DNA of 64,000 nt from Marinimicrobium koreense. Lineage in GTDB: Bacteria > Pseudomonadota > Gammaproteobacteria > Pseudomonadales > Cellvibrionaceae. This document shows, in pieces, positions 28,211-37,955 of the stretch. The position numbers and the translations under genes are program-made. The notes beneath the pieces are model-generated. The model was not told where the DNA came from. It saw only the letters and a program-made list of their open reading frames with translations, and made no database searches. The DNA lies in contig NZ_RJUK01000001.1 of the NCBI RefSeq assembly GCF_003762925.1, positions 1,054,001-1,118,000 on the forward strand. Reading direction: 5' to 3'. Each line of letters begins with the position of its first letter. The first letter of the stretch is position 1.

Positions 28211-30097
28211 CATGTCCTCCAGCTCGGCCCAGCGTTCAAAACACGTCTCCAACTCCGCCTCCACATCGGCCAGCGCTTTCAAATGCGCATCCACCTTGTC
28301 CTGTGGCTCGCTGTAGAACGCCGGATCCGCGGCCTGCTGCTGCAATGCGTCCAGCCGGGCGTCCAGCGCTTCAATCCGCTCCGGCAACTGATCAAACTCC
28401 CGCTGCAGTTTATAGCTGAGCTTTTTGGGCTTGGTCGCCGGCGCCGCCGGGGCCGACGGCGCGGAGGAGACCCCGGCGGCGGCTGGCTCAGACGGCGCGC
28501 TATCATCAGTCCAGCGTCCCCCCTGGCGCAACCAGTCGTCGTAGCCCCCGACATACTCACGCACCCGACCGCGCCCCTCAAAGGCGATGACACTGGTGAC
28601 GATATTGTTGAGGAATGCCCGGTCGTGGCTGACCAGCAATACGGTGCCGTCGTAATCAGTCAGCAAGTCCTCAAGCAGCTCGAGCGTCTCGACATCCAGG
28701 TCATTGGTCGGCTCATCCATGACCAGAAGGTTGGCCGGCTTACTGAACAGCTTGGCCAGCAGAACCCGGTTGCGCTCGCCCCCGGACAGCGCACGCAAGG
28801 GGGTTCTCGCCCGCTCCCCGGTGAACAGAAAGTCGCCCAGATAGGAAATGATGTGCCGCGACTTGCCGTTGAGCTCGATGAATTCGCGCCCCTCGGCAAT
28901 ATTGTCCACCGCGCTCTGATCGAGGTTAAGCTGTTCCCGCAACTGATCAAAATACGCCACCTGCAACTGGGTACCCAGGCGCACCCGTCCTTCCTGAGGT
29001 TCCAGCTCCCCGAGAATCAACTTCAGCAGCGTACTCTTGCCGGCGCCATTGGCACCGATCAGGCCAATACGGTCACCGCGCATGATGACGGAGGAAAAGT
29101 CCGAGACAATTGCTTTCTCCGGGAAGCCGTAGGACACCTTTTCCAGCTCCGCCACCAGCTTGCCGGAACGCTCCCCGGAGCTGACCGAGAACGAGGCCTT
29201 GCCCTGGAGCTCCCGGCGCTCATTGCGGGTTTCCCGCATGGCTTTCAGAGCGCGAACCCGTCCTTCGTTGCGGGTGCGGCGCGCCTTTATGCCCTGACGG
29301 ATCCAGACTTCCTCCTGGGCCAGTTTCTTGTCAAACAGCGCATTGTGACGCGCCTCTTCCGCCAGAGCCTGCTCCCGGTACTCCAAGTACCGGTCGTAAG
29401 TCCCCGACCAGGTGCGCAAATGCCCCCGATCCAGCTCGGCAATGTCGGTGGCAAGTTTCTGCAACAGAGACCGATCGTGGGTAATGAACACCAGGGCGCC
29501 CGGGAACTGGAGCAACTGCTGTTCGAGCCACTCAATGGCGGCAATGTCGAGGTGGTTGGTGGGCTCATCGAGCAGCAGTACGTCCGGCCCGGACACCAGC
29601 GCCTGAGCCAGAGCCACCCGGCGGCGCCAGCCGCCGGAGAGGTTGGCCATGGCCCAGTCGCCTTCGAGCCCCAGGCGGGTCAGGGTGGTATCCACCTTCT
29701 GCTGGAACTGCCAGCCGTCCTGCGCTTCGATCTGCTGTTGCAGGCGCGCCAACTCACTCATATCACTCTCGCCACCGGCGTGGGACAGGTGATGGAATTT
29801 CTGCAGCAACTCGCCCACATCCCCCAGCCCCTCGGCCACCAGGTCAAACACGGTTTTGTCATCGGCCTCGGGAAGATCCTGGGCCAACCGCGCCACCTTG
29901 ACCTCGGGACCCACCTGCACGGTACCGCCATCCAGATCGACCTCACCGGCCAGCACTTTCATCAGGCTGGACTTGCCGGCCCCATTGCGGCCTATCAGGC
30001 AGAGTCGGCGACCTTTTTCAACCGACAGGTCAACGCCATCCAGAAGCACTTGCAGGCCATAACTGAGTTGGGCATTTTCTAAGCGAATCAATGACAT
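28199..30097 (-). CDS. uup: ABC-F family ATPase Uup
   Basis: 632-residue soluble protein with two ABC ATPase domains and no membrane part; Uup-type ABC-F proteins act on the ribosome and affect transposon excision. Domain 1: GRNGAGKSSLMK, LSGGWRRRVALAQ, LLLDEPTNHLD. Domain 2: GANGAGKSTLLK, LSGGERNRVLLAK, VMDEPTNDLD. The charged linker between them (KARRTRNEGRVRALKAMR) is the P-site tRNA interaction motif region. A C-terminal coiled coil (about 560-632) that binds DNA in Uup is present. The ATG at 30097 (MSLIRLENA) is preferred to a start 27 nt upstream. Confidence 0.94.
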   Translation of the reverse strand: MSLIRLENAQLSYGLQVLLDGVDLSVEKGRRLCLIGRNGAGKSSLMKVLAGEVDLDGGTVQVGPEVKVARLAQDLPEADDKTVFDLVAEGLGDVGELLQKFHHLSHAGGESDMSELARLQQQIEAQDGWQFQQKVDTTLTRLGLEGDWAMANLSGGWRRRVALAQALVSGPDVLLLDEPTNHLDIAAIEWLEQQLLQFPGALVFITHDRSLLQKLATDIAELDRGHLRTWSGTYDRYLEYREQALAEEARHNALFDKKLAQEEVWIRQGIKARRTRNEGRVRALKAMRETRNERRELQGKASFSVSSGERSGKLVAELEKVSYGFPEKAIVSDFSSVIMRGDRIGLIGANGAGKSTLLKLILGELEPQEGRVRLGTQLQVAYFDQLREQLNLDQSAVDNIAEGREFIELNGKSRHIISYLGDFLFTGERARTPLRALSGGERNRVLLAKLFSKPANLLVMDEPTNDLDVETLELLEDLLTDYDGTVLLVSHDRAFLNNIVTSVIAFEGRGRVREYVGGYDDWLRQGGRWTDDSAPSEPAAAGVSSAPSAPAAPATKPKKLSYKLQREFDQLPERIEALDARLDALQQQAADPAFYSEPQDKVDAHLKALADVEAELETCFERWAELEDMQGA

Positions 30098-30307
30098 GGG
30101 AACACTTTTTGATGTACTGCACAAAGGGAATAAAAATCCGGTTTTTATCGCGGAACGCCAGTAGCGCGGGCCCCGGGGGCCTGTTATGCTGAGCTGACAA
30201 GCGCGGGACGGATGGGCATCATACAGCCTTCCTTCTCGTCACAGAAGAATAATCCGGTCAATCCGCGAATTACCGGTTCATGTACGAGAGAATGAGGTAG
30301 CAACACC

Positions 30308-32299
30308 ATGTGGTCGCTGCGTATTCGGTCCCACGTCTTCCTGTTCGCCGTTTTTGTCGGCCTGTCCCTGGCCGTACCCAAAGTACTCGCGGATCCCTCG
30401 TCGCAAGACGCCGCATGGCCGGACGCCACCACGGCAAGCTCTGAACGTCTGGCCCAGCGCCAGACATTTCTGGAGGCCCGGGATGCCCTGTCCCGGCGAC
30501 AGATGACCCGCTACGAGACCCTTCTTGAGCAACTGGAGGGGTATCCCCTCGCCCCCTACCTTACCTACCGGGAACTGACCCGCAACCTGCAGAAAGCCTC
30601 CCCCGAGGCGGTCGGGAATTTTCTGGAGGCCGAGTCGGGCTCCTATCTCGCCCATCAACTCCAGCGCCAGTGGTTGCACAGCCTCGCCCGCCAGAAGCGC
30701 TGGGAACAGTACCTCAGCGATTACCCGGGCGCCCTTGGGGACACCGAGCTGGCCTGCCACGCCCTCCACGCCCGCCTGACCCGGGGCGACAAGAGTGCCC
30801 TGGATGAGGTCGAACCCCTGTGGAATGTGGCGCGTTCGCAACCGGAGGCCTGTGACCCGGTATTCGACCGCTGGATGGCCGAAGGGCGTCTGACACCGGC
30901 CATCACCTGGGAGCGCCATACCAAGGCCATCAAAGGACGCGCCTACGGCCTGGCCAACTACCTTGCGCGACAGATGCCGGATAGCTGGCAAGGCAAAGCC
31001 AGATTGATGCGAGAGGTGAACCGCAACCCCAAGGCGCTCGCCCAGACCGCACGTTTTCGCGAGCAGTCCGAGGCCATGCAGGACATCATCAGCCACGGCA
31101 TTCAACGCCTTGCGCGCCGGGATGCGCTTCAGGCTCTTGCGCTCTGGCGCGGTTACGATGCCCAGCAACTGTTTTCCCACACAGAGCGCCTGGCCACCCA
31201 GGAGACCATTGCCCAGCGCTTGATCTTCCAGGGCCACCGGGAGCAGGCCGATCAACTGCTGGCCACCGTCCCGGCACTGGGCAATACCGAGCTGGTCGAA
31301 TCCCTGATCCGAGACGCCCTGGAGCAACTGGACTGGGAGCGCGCCTATACCTGGCTCAACCAGCTCCCCGCCGAGGCTCAGGACAGCGAGCGGTGGCGCT
31401 ACTGGCGCGCCCGGATGATCGAGGAACTGGCGCTGGAGAACACCGGCCCCGAACCGAGAGATCTCTACGCCGCCGTGGCCGCCACCCGGAGCTTTTACGG
31501 GTTTCTCTCCGCCGACAAGCTGGGTTTCGAGTACCGACTCCTGGACCAGCCAGCACCGGTTTCAGACGCCGTGCTGACCGAAATGGAACAGCACCCGGCG
31601 TTGCAGCGCGCCTATGAATGGTTGATGATCGGCGACACCGTTGCGGCCAGCCGCGAGTGGTATTACACCGTACCCGGGCTGGAGCACGAGCGGATCATGG
31701 CGGCCGGCAAACTGGCCCAGCGCTGGGGCTGGCACCGCAAAGGCATTCAGGCAATGATCAGCGCTCGTTTCTGGGACGACCTGCAGATGCGCTTTCCCCT
31801 CGCCTATCAGGAGCATGTCCAGACCGCCGCCCGGGACACCGCCATCCACCCTCACCTGCTGTTCGCCATTGCCCGCCAGGAGAGCGCCTTCATGCCCCAC
31901 GCCCGCTCACCGGCCGGCGCCATGGGGCTTATGCAGCTGATGCCCGCCACCGCTCAGCAGACCGCCCGAAAAGCGGGCGTGCCCTACCGACGCGCCGATC
32001 TGCTCAGCCCGGAGAAGAACATCGCGCTGGGGAGCCGTTACCTGAATGAACTGCTGACCGAGTTCGGCGGCAACCGGATTCTCGCCACGGCGGCCTACAA
32101 CGCCGGCCCCTATCGAGTAAAGCAATGGTTGCGAGAGAAGACCCACAAGTTGCCCTACGACGTCTGGATTGAAACCATACCGTTTCGGGAAACCCGGGGC
32201 TATGTACAGAACGTGCTGTCTTACTCGGTGATTTACGGCTACCGGATGGGAGAGAAAAGTCCCTTCATTACCGCAGAGGAAGCAAGCGCGCCCTTCTGA
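30308..32299 (+). CDS. slt: soluble lytic murein transglycosylase Slt
   Basis: 663-residue periplasmic enzyme that cleaves peptidoglycan glycan strands with formation of 1,6-anhydro ends. Signal peptide at 1-28 (FLFAVFVGLSLAVPKVLA). A long alpha-superhelical region (40-440) forms the doughnut of Slt70; a linker follows. The catalytic domain has the essential glutamate in ARQESAFMP, then SPAGAMGLMQLMPATAQ and ATAAYNAGPYRVKQWL. The length is close to E. coli Slt70 (645). Monocistronic, convergent with cheV. Confidence 0.95.
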   Translation: MWSLRIRSHVFLFAVFVGLSLAVPKVLADPSSQDAAWPDATTASSERLAQRQTFLEARDALSRRQMTRYETLLEQLEGYPLAPYLTYRELTRNLQKASPEAVGNFLEAESGSYLAHQLQRQWLHSLARQKRWEQYLSDYPGALGDTELACHALHARLTRGDKSALDEVEPLWNVARSQPEACDPVFDRWMAEGRLTPAITWERHTKAIKGRAYGLANYLARQMPDSWQGKARLMREVNRNPKALAQTARFREQSEAMQDIISHGIQRLARRDALQALALWRGYDAQQLFSHTERLATQETIAQRLIFQGHREQADQLLATVPALGNTELVESLIRDALEQLDWERAYTWLNQLPAEAQDSERWRYWRARMIEELALENTGPEPRDLYAAVAATRSFYGFLSADKLGFEYRLLDQPAPVSDAVLTEMEQHPALQRAYEWLMIGDTVAASREWYYTVPGLEHERIMAAGKLAQRWGWHRKGIQAMISARFWDDLQMRFPLAYQEHVQTAARDTAIHPHLLFAIARQESAFMPHARSPAGAMGLMQLMPATAQQTARKAGVPYRRADLLSPEKNIALGSRYLNELLTEFGGNRILATAAYNAGPYRVKQWLREKTHKLPYDVWIETIPFRETRGYVQNVLSYSVIYGYRMGEKSPFITAEEASAPF

Positions 32300-32317
32300 T
32301 CGAGCGCGCTACCGGAA

Positions 32318-33256
32318 TCAGAGGTTCAGGTAGGCTTTCAGCCGGGCCTGAACCACACTGGCCAACTCGTCCGGCGCGAACTTTGACAGAAAGGCATCAC
32401 AGCCCACCTTGGATACCATCGCCTGATTGAACCCGCCGCTGAGCGAGGTATGCATGACCACGTGCAGGTCCCCGAAATCCACCGACTGACGAATTTCCGC
32501 AGTCAGTCGATAACCGTCCATTTCGGGCATCTCCGCATCGGTGATCAGCATGACCACCTCATCGGTAACCCGCTTACCCTCGGCGACCCACGCCTGCAGT
32601 TGCCGCAGCGCTTTCAGGCCGTCTTGCACCGCAATCAGCTCGAGCCCCAGCTCGCTGAGCGTCTCCCGGACCTGGGCGACGGCGGTTGCCGAGTCCTCGG
32701 CGAGCAGCACCTTCAGCCCCCGTGCCCGGGCTTCGCGGGCCAGCGTATGATCCAGCGTCTGATCGGATACCGCGGTGTTCAGCGCCGCCACTTCAGCCAG
32801 AACCCGCTCAACATCCAGAATTTCCACCAGCCGGCCGTCCACACGGGTGATCGAGGTCAGAAAGTGACCGCGTCCCGCCCCTTCCGGTGGCGGCAATACC
32901 TCCTCCCAGTTCAGATTGACAATACGGTCTACCGGCCCGGTCATGAAGGCCTGTACCGAGCGGTTGTACTCCGTGACGATCAGGTTCTGTTCGGTGCCCG
33001 GTGGCAGAGCCCGGGCGCCGATCGCGGCACTCAAATCCAGTACCGGAATCGTCTGTCCGCGCCACTGGGTCACGCCACAAACCTGGGAGTAACTGTGAGG
33101 CACCCGGCGCAACCGGGGCATTTTGACCACTTCCTGGACCTTGAAGACATTGATTGCGAACAACTGGGCGCCCCCCAATCGGAACAACAGCAGCTCCAAC
33201 CGGTTTTCGCCCACCAGGCGGGTTCGCTGATCCACGGTACTGAGCAGGTTTGCCAT
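32318..33256 (-). CDS. cheV: chemotaxis protein CheV
   Basis: 312-residue coupling protein: an N-terminal CheW domain (about 20-165, LLLFRLGGAQLFAINVFKVQEV, GVTQWRGQTIPVLDLSAAIG) joined to a C-terminal receiver domain (about 180-310). The receiver has the acidic pair in LLAEDS, the phosphorylated aspartate in MLITDAEMPEMDGY, and HTSLSG in place of a standard switch threonine region. It modulates receptor-CheA coupling. No other chemotaxis genes are adjacent, so it is an orphan CheV. Divergent from the EAL/HDOD gene. Confidence 0.93.
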   Translation of the reverse strand: MANLLSTVDQRTRLVGENRLELLLFRLGGAQLFAINVFKVQEVVKMPRLRRVPHSYSQVCGVTQWRGQTIPVLDLSAAIGARALPPGTEQNLIVTEYNRSVQAFMTGPVDRIVNLNWEEVLPPPEGAGRGHFLTSITRVDGRLVEILDVERVLAEVAALNTAVSDQTLDHTLAREARARGLKVLLAEDSATAVAQVRETLSELGLELIAVQDGLKALRQLQAWVAEGKRVTDEVVMLITDAEMPEMDGYRLTAEIRQSVDFGDLHVVMHTSLSGGFNQAMVSKVGCDAFLSKFAPDELASVVQARLKAYLNL

Positions 33257-33466
33257 AGTGAAATCCCCGAAAGAAGGCGCGCTTGATTATTGTCTGATGA
33301 GCATTGCAGCGGCGCCAGATACCGCCCAGTCTAGCAGAAATGGCACAATATTCATCAATTTGGCCTTACCCATTTCCCCGGCTTCCGCTCCCGACGATTG
33401 TGTACAAGGACCGGACCGGGCTAAACTGGCCCACTGGTTCGATTTAAGGATAACGCAGTAGCCCCC

Positions 33467-34696
33467 ATGTCTGAGCTTCTACCGCTGCTGGCGCGGCAGC
33501 CCATTTTCAACCGTTCCATGCAGGTCGTCGCCTACGAACTGCTGTGTCGCTCAGGCTCCGGAAACCTGGCTTCCTTCACCAATGGTGACTCCGCCAGCTC
33601 GCAGGTACTGCTGCACACCTTCACCGATCTCTCACTGGAAAAAGTGGTCGGTAAACTCAAGGCCTACATCAATTTCACCCGGACACTGTTGATCACGCCC
33701 CCGCCCTTCGACCGACGCCAGATGGTGGTGGAAGTTCTGGAGGATCAGGTGGTCGATCAGGCACTGCTGACCGGCCTGACGCAGTTGCGCTCCGAGGGCT
33801 ATACCATTGCCCTGGATGATTTTGTGCTCACCGAGCAGACCCGCCCTCTGCTGGAGTACGCCGACATCGTCAAGCTCGACGTACTGCAACTATCGGAAGC
33901 CGAGCTGCTGGATCATATAGAACACCTCAAACCTCTGGGCCTCACCTTGCTGGCCGAAAAGGTGGAAACCTACGAAATGCTCGAGCGCTGCCGGGCCCTG
34001 GGGTTCGACCTGTTTCAGGGCTATTTCCTCGCGCGTCCGAAAATTCTCTCGGGTCACAAAATCTCGGAAAGCAAGCAGGCCGTTCTGCAACTGCTCGCTG
34101 CCCTGCACGATCCTGACGTATCCATTCTGCGCGTCGAGCAGTTGCTCTCCCAGGACCCGGTACTGAGCTATAAACTGTTGCGCCTGGTCAACTCCGCCGC
34201 CTTTGCCCTACCGCGAACCATCGAGTCCTTACGCCAGGCCATCACCCTGCTCGGCCTGGATATCATCAAAAACTGGGTCAATCTGTTGGCCATGGCCAAC
34301 CTCGGCAACAAACCCACCGAACTGAGTGTGGCGGCGCTGACCCGCGCCCGAATGTGCGAGACCCTCGCCAGTGCCATGCAAAGAGAGGCCCGTCAGGACG
34401 CGTTCTTCACCGTCGGCCTGCTGTCCACCCTGGATGCGTTCATGGACGTACCGCTTGATGTGCTGTTGGGGAACCTGTCCCTGAGCCCGGAACTGAGCGA
34501 GGCCCTGCTGCGCCACCAGGGGCACGAGGGACGGATTCTGGATATCGTGGAGCATTATGAGCGAGGCGCCTGGGGGGCGATCGACTGGTCCTATCTGAGC
34601 AGCGTGGGCATCACGGCCAGCCAGCTCTCACAAGCCTACCTGGAAGCCATTCAGTGGGTTTCCGACACCATGGATCAGATCGGGATAAAGCTCTGA
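33467..34696 (+). CDS. EAL-like/HDOD signalling protein
   Basis: 409-residue cytoplasmic protein of the YuxH type. An N-terminal EAL-like domain (1-200) keeps the fold pattern (RQPIFNRSMQVVAYELLCR, IALDDF, DIVKLDVL, LLAEKVET, LFQGYFLARP), but the signature reads YELL instead of EAL, so phosphodiesterase activity is doubtful. The HDOD domain (about 205-400) contains SYKLLRLVNSAAFALPRTIESLRQAI, and catalytic HD residues are absent, as usual for HDOD. Such proteins are regulatory adaptors. It converges with the glutaredoxin-like gene. Confidence 0.9.
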   Translation: MSELLPLLARQPIFNRSMQVVAYELLCRSGSGNLASFTNGDSASSQVLLHTFTDLSLEKVVGKLKAYINFTRTLLITPPPFDRRQMVVEVLEDQVVDQALLTGLTQLRSEGYTIALDDFVLTEQTRPLLEYADIVKLDVLQLSEAELLDHIEHLKPLGLTLLAEKVETYEMLERCRALGFDLFQGYFLARPKILSGHKISESKQAVLQLLAALHDPDVSILRVEQLLSQDPVLSYKLLRLVNSAAFALPRTIESLRQAITLLGLDIIKNWVNLLAMANLGNKPTELSVAALTRARMCETLASAMQREARQDAFFTVGLLSTLDAFMDVPLDVLLGNLSLSPELSEALLRHQGHEGRILDIVEHYERGAWGAIDWSYLSSVGITASQLSQAYLEAIQWVSDTMDQIGIKL

Positions 34697-34713
34697 GCCG
34701 ACCGGAGGTCGCA

Positions 34714-34959
34714 CTATCCTTCGAGTAATCCCGTTACCTCACCCGAACTGAAGGGCCAGCCCAGTTCCGCTCCGGAATCGGACCGGGCGACCACCGGAAT
34801 GCGCGTTCCGTAGCGAGCCATCAGGCTATCCGAGTCCGCTATATCCACCTCTTCCAACCGCCACCCGGTCTGTGTCAGTGCAGGCCAGAGTTCATCTTTG
34901 GCCTGTTCGCACAGATGACAGCCGAGGGTGGTGTACAGGATCAGAACCGGTTCCGACAA
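34714..34959 (-). CDS. glutaredoxin-family protein
   Basis: 81-residue thioredoxin-fold protein. It has a dithiol CHLC motif in YTTLGCHLCEQAKDEL, and the cis-proline is in TRIPVVAR. This matches the DUF836/glutaredoxin-like family rather than classical Grx. The start is a TTG at 34959 with GGGGAGG 5 nt upstream; there is no suitable ATG. It starts directly after the stop of the DUF5610 gene, so the two are coupled. The redox partner is unknown. Confidence 0.82.
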   Translation of the reverse strand: MSEPVLILYTTLGCHLCEQAKDELWPALTQTGWRLEEVDIADSDSLMARYGTRIPVVARSDSGAELGWPFSSGEVTGLLEG

Positions 34960-36234
34960 TCAGGCCTCCCCGGACGTATCACCGACATCAGCCGAAGAAC
35001 GCTGAGGCGGTTCGGCACCCACCGGGTCGGTGGTCAGCGTCTCCAGCATCTGCGCCATGAACCCGCGCAGGGACTGGGCTGGAGTCTCGGTTTGATCAGA
35101 CGGCAGCATACGCTCGGCGACGTCCAGAAGCAGCGTTTCAGGACCCGCAGACACCCGGGATGCGTCGGCCAGCGCTGCCTCCAGGCCCCGGAGAAACTGT
35201 CCCAAGGGCGCCAGTCGCTCCTGAAGCCCGGGCCCCTGCTCGGGCTTTCCGGTGCTCCGACCATAAGTTTCACTGACCTGCCGGATTGACGATTGACTCA
35301 GATTCAGGGAGAAGCTGGCCACTTGCTCGCGGTCGTAACCGAGCGCCATGGCCGATTCCAGCGCCCCATTCAGATCACCGGAGAAGAACTGTTCGGCCAG
35401 ACGATCAACGCCCCCCAGAAGGGATTCGATCGCGGACCGTTCATCGGCATTCAGATCGCCCTCCACAGACCAACTCAATGACCGGCTGGCCGCAGCGGAA
35501 AAGGAGGACCCATTGCCCGACCCACTGAGCGACACAGCGGCACTGCTGTTGGCCTGTATGGCAACGCGGTCCCCCTCGGCGGTCATCAGCTCGAAGCTGA
35601 ACCGACTGGCGCGGGCCTGTTCATATCGATAGGCGAGCGGTCCCTCGGACCGGGAGGTATTGGCACCATCAGCGCGCTCATCCGACGGGGATTGACCCAG
35701 TTGGGATTGACCTAGTTGTTGGTCAACAATCCGCTGCCTGAGGTCTTCGACACCGGCTAACACCCGTTCGCGGGTATCATCGATATCGGCCTGGATTTCG
35801 GGGGTAAAGCTCGCCAGGGCTTCCAGTTGCTTCTGCGCCTCGGCAAAGCCCTTTTTGAAGCCCTCCAATCCGGCATCCAGGCGCGCCTGCAGTTGAGCTT
35901 CGGTGGCGCCTTCGGCCGCGTCTTTGAGGAGTCGACGTTCGATAAAACCAAGTATATTACCCGCGACTTTTTCGGCGCTCAGGGGCTCAAAGCGGTCGAA
36001 CGCCTGAGCCGCGCCACCGCGCTTCGAGGCGAGCTTTTCGTAGCCCATGGCCAGGGTCTGCTCGATGGTCTGGAACGCTTTCTGTCGGCGTTCCTCCAGG
36101 CTGGAGGTCTCGGCACCCGGGGATCGCTCCGATGCCACTGCTCCCTGAGAAGCAGCCCCACCATTGCGCCCGGACTGCTCGGGGAGAAGATCCGCCGGGC
36201 GACCGGAGGCACTGTGAATTGAGGAAATGGGCAT
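34960..36234 (-). CDS. DUF5610 domain-containing protein
   Basis: 424-residue hydrophilic protein without signal peptide. The N-terminal 50 residues are low complexity. A conserved segment follows: FQTIEQTLAMGYEKLASKR, LSAEKVAGNILGFIERRL, and EGFKKGFAEAQKQLEAL, which I match to DUF5610. A second region (about 215-330) has FSFELMTAEGDRVAIQ, a serine-rich beta stretch SLSGSGNGSSFSAAASRS, and SIESLLGGVDRLAEQFFSGDL-like helices. The composition resembles flagellar hook-length or surface-associated proteins, but no role is established. It sits between the FHA gene and a glutaredoxin-like gene. Confidence 0.75.
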   Translation of the reverse strand: MPISSIHSASGRPADLLPEQSGRNGGAASQGAVASERSPGAETSSLEERRQKAFQTIEQTLAMGYEKLASKRGGAAQAFDRFEPLSAEKVAGNILGFIERRLLKDAAEGATEAQLQARLDAGLEGFKKGFAEAQKQLEALASFTPEIQADIDDTRERVLAGVEDLRQRIVDQQLGQSQLGQSPSDERADGANTSRSEGPLAYRYEQARASRFSFELMTAEGDRVAIQANSSAAVSLSGSGNGSSFSAAASRSLSWSVEGDLNADERSAIESLLGGVDRLAEQFFSGDLNGALESAMALGYDREQVASFSLNLSQSSIRQVSETYGRSTGKPEQGPGLQERLAPLGQFLRGLEAALADASRVSAGPETLLLDVAERMLPSDQTETPAQSLRGFMAQMLETLTTDPVGAEPPQRSSADVGDTSGEA

Positions 36235-36308
36235 TATGCACCTCCCGGGAGGCGAGTGAATTTACGATACGCTTTCCCGGTATCGGCCGACGCCAGCAAA
36301 CCTTTAGG

Positions 36309-37166
36309 TTATTTTTTGACCAACCACACGACAACCACCGCTGCCAGCAGCCCCAACAGGACCAAGCCTCCGACCCAGCCCCGCTGGCGGGCGGTCCGTT
36401 CGGAGCCAGCGGTCGACGCCGTCGGCTGAGGCTGAACCGTCTGAGGCTCCTTGGCCGCTTCCCGTCGGGTCGTCTCGTCCACTCTGGGTTTCTGCGCGCT
36501 CGCCTTTGCTGCGGGTGCCCTGGTCGGAGCAGTGCTGCGTACGGTGGTTTTCCCGAGATCATCGGAGGGGCCAATGACACCGAAGCTCAGGGTATCAAAG
36601 CGCAGCTCGTCACCCCGACGAACCCGCGCCTCGGTGACCCGCTCACCATTGAGGAAAGTGCCGTTGGAAGAGCCGAGATCCTTAACGTACAGCAGACCAT
36701 CCAGAATCTGAAGCTGAGCGTGTCGGCGTGACAGGTGTGCGACCGCCAGATGAATATCACACTCGCTTGAACGCCCCACTACCGTCGTCTGGGCGAGCGG
36801 AAATACCCGAGAGCCGAGCGCCGCGCTATTGGGCTTGAGGCTCCACTCGGTAAGCGCCGGCGGGGCCTGGCCAACATCTTTTTTCGGGTCGATGATCTCC
36901 AGCTCCAGATCACCAAGGGTTATCCGGTCGCCCTCCTGAAGCCTGCAGCGGTCATCGATGAGTTTGTCATTGACCCGCAATGGCGTTTCCGGCGCTCGGT
37001 TTTTGAGAATGAGGCGGTCGGCGCGAACACCGATGACGAACTGCAGGCTGGCCACGCTGGCGTGGTCCAGGATCAAATCGTTGGAGGCTGAACGCCCCAC
37101 TTTAACTCCCGGTTCTACCAGCCACACGGACTGGTGCTTATTATGTCGGGCTCGAAGTTTCAGCAT
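36309..37166 (-). CDS. tandem FHA-domain membrane protein
   Basis: 285-residue protein with two FHA (phosphothreonine-binding) domains. The first (about 5-95) starts VGRSASNDLIL but lacks the SxxH histidine (SVASLQF), so it is degenerate. The second (about 125-200) is canonical: VGRSSECDIHL, LSRRHAQL and LGSSNGTFLNG. A T/A/P-rich linker (205-260) leads to a C-terminal membrane helix (263-282, GLVLLGLLAAVVVVWLV) with a KK end, so the FHA domains face the cytoplasm. It lies 42 nt downstream of the histidine kinase gene. No Ser/Thr kinase gene is in the window. Confidence 0.9.
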   Translation of the reverse strand: MLKLRARHNKHQSVWLVEPGVKVGRSASNDLILDHASVASLQFVIGVRADRLILKNRAPETPLRVNDKLIDDRCRLQEGDRITLGDLELEIIDPKKDVGQAPPALTEWSLKPNSAALGSRVFPLAQTTVVGRSSECDIHLAVAHLSRRHAQLQILDGLLYVKDLGSSNGTFLNGERVTEARVRRGDELRFDTLSFGVIGPSDDLGKTTVRSTAPTRAPAAKASAQKPRVDETTRREAAKEPQTVQPQPTASTAGSERTARQRGWVGGLVLLGLLAAVVVVWLVKK

Positions 37167-37208
37167 AGTTATTATGAATTGCCTGTTAAGGGTTTCAGTG
37201 CCCGGCCA

Positions 37209-37901
37209 TCACGGCAGGGTCAGAGTCAGAATGCCACCGCCCAGCGGGCCATCATTGGCCAGTTTAAGGCTGCCGCGGATGCCGTGAGCGCGATGCAACT
37301 GGACAATCCGGGCCGCAAACAGCAGCCCCAGGTTGGTACTGCCACTGGAAAAAGAAACGCCCGCGTTCATCTCCAGTGGGGCATCCAGCATTGACTGGGG
37401 GTAACCCTGTCCATCATCGGCAATGCGGATGTCCAGCCCCCGGTCCGTCACCTCAGCGCTGATCAACAGTTGCGAGTGCGAGTACCGGGCACAATTTACC
37501 AGAATATTGTTGATCACGCCGCCAAGCAATTCGCTGTCAAAGTACCATTTGAGATCCGGATCACACTTTACTGTCACCTCCAGGTCCCGAGCCTGGAACA
37601 GCACATCGTTCCGGTCCACCTGGTCCTCCAGCAGGTCCACCACGTGGTGCTCGTCGACCTGAACCCGCAGCGATTCGTGCTGCATGCGATACAGGGTCAA
37701 CAGCTGAACAAGCTCACTGTTGATTCGCGATGCTTCGTAGCCGAGCACAGAGAAGGTTTTCCGCTGTGCATCATTTTCCGGCGGGTTGTCCGCCAACATG
37801 GACTCCAGAGTATGCAGCAGCATACCCAGCGAGTTTTTCATGTCATGAACGCTGGAGGCCAGTACAAAGCTGAAATCCAGACCCTCATCTTGTTCGTCCA
37901 T
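37209..37901 (-). CDS. soluble sensor histidine kinase
   Basis: 230-residue cytoplasmic kinase with no membrane span or sensor domain. The H-box is SSVHDMKNSLGMLL, the N-box NNILVNCARYS, G1 DDGQGYP, and G2-like GSTNLGLLFAARIV. ATP-binding and histidine residues are intact. The ATG at 37901 follows GGGAGAG; a GTG at 37946 with GAGGG upstream would add 15 residues. It starts 54 nt after the response regulator stop, suggesting a cognate pair. The input signal must come through a partner, possibly the neighbouring receiver-TPR or FHA proteins. Confidence 0.88.
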   Translation of the reverse strand: MDEQDEGLDFSFVLASSVHDMKNSLGMLLHTLESMLADNPPENDAQRKTFSVLGYEASRINSELVQLLTLYRMQHESLRVQVDEHHVVDLLEDQVDRNDVLFQARDLEVTVKCDPDLKWYFDSELLGGVINNILVNCARYSHSQLLISAEVTDRGLDIRIADDGQGYPQSMLDAPLEMNAGVSFSSGSTNLGLLFAARIVQLHRAHGIRGSLKLANDGPLGGGILTLTLP

Positions 37902-37955
37902 TGCTCTCCCCTCTTGGGTGTTCAGGGTTTGATTCACCAATGCCACGTCACACCC

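Noticed and set aside
28283-30082. 599-codon open frame antisense to uup
   Set aside because: Composition and lack of motifs show a shadow of the uup codons.
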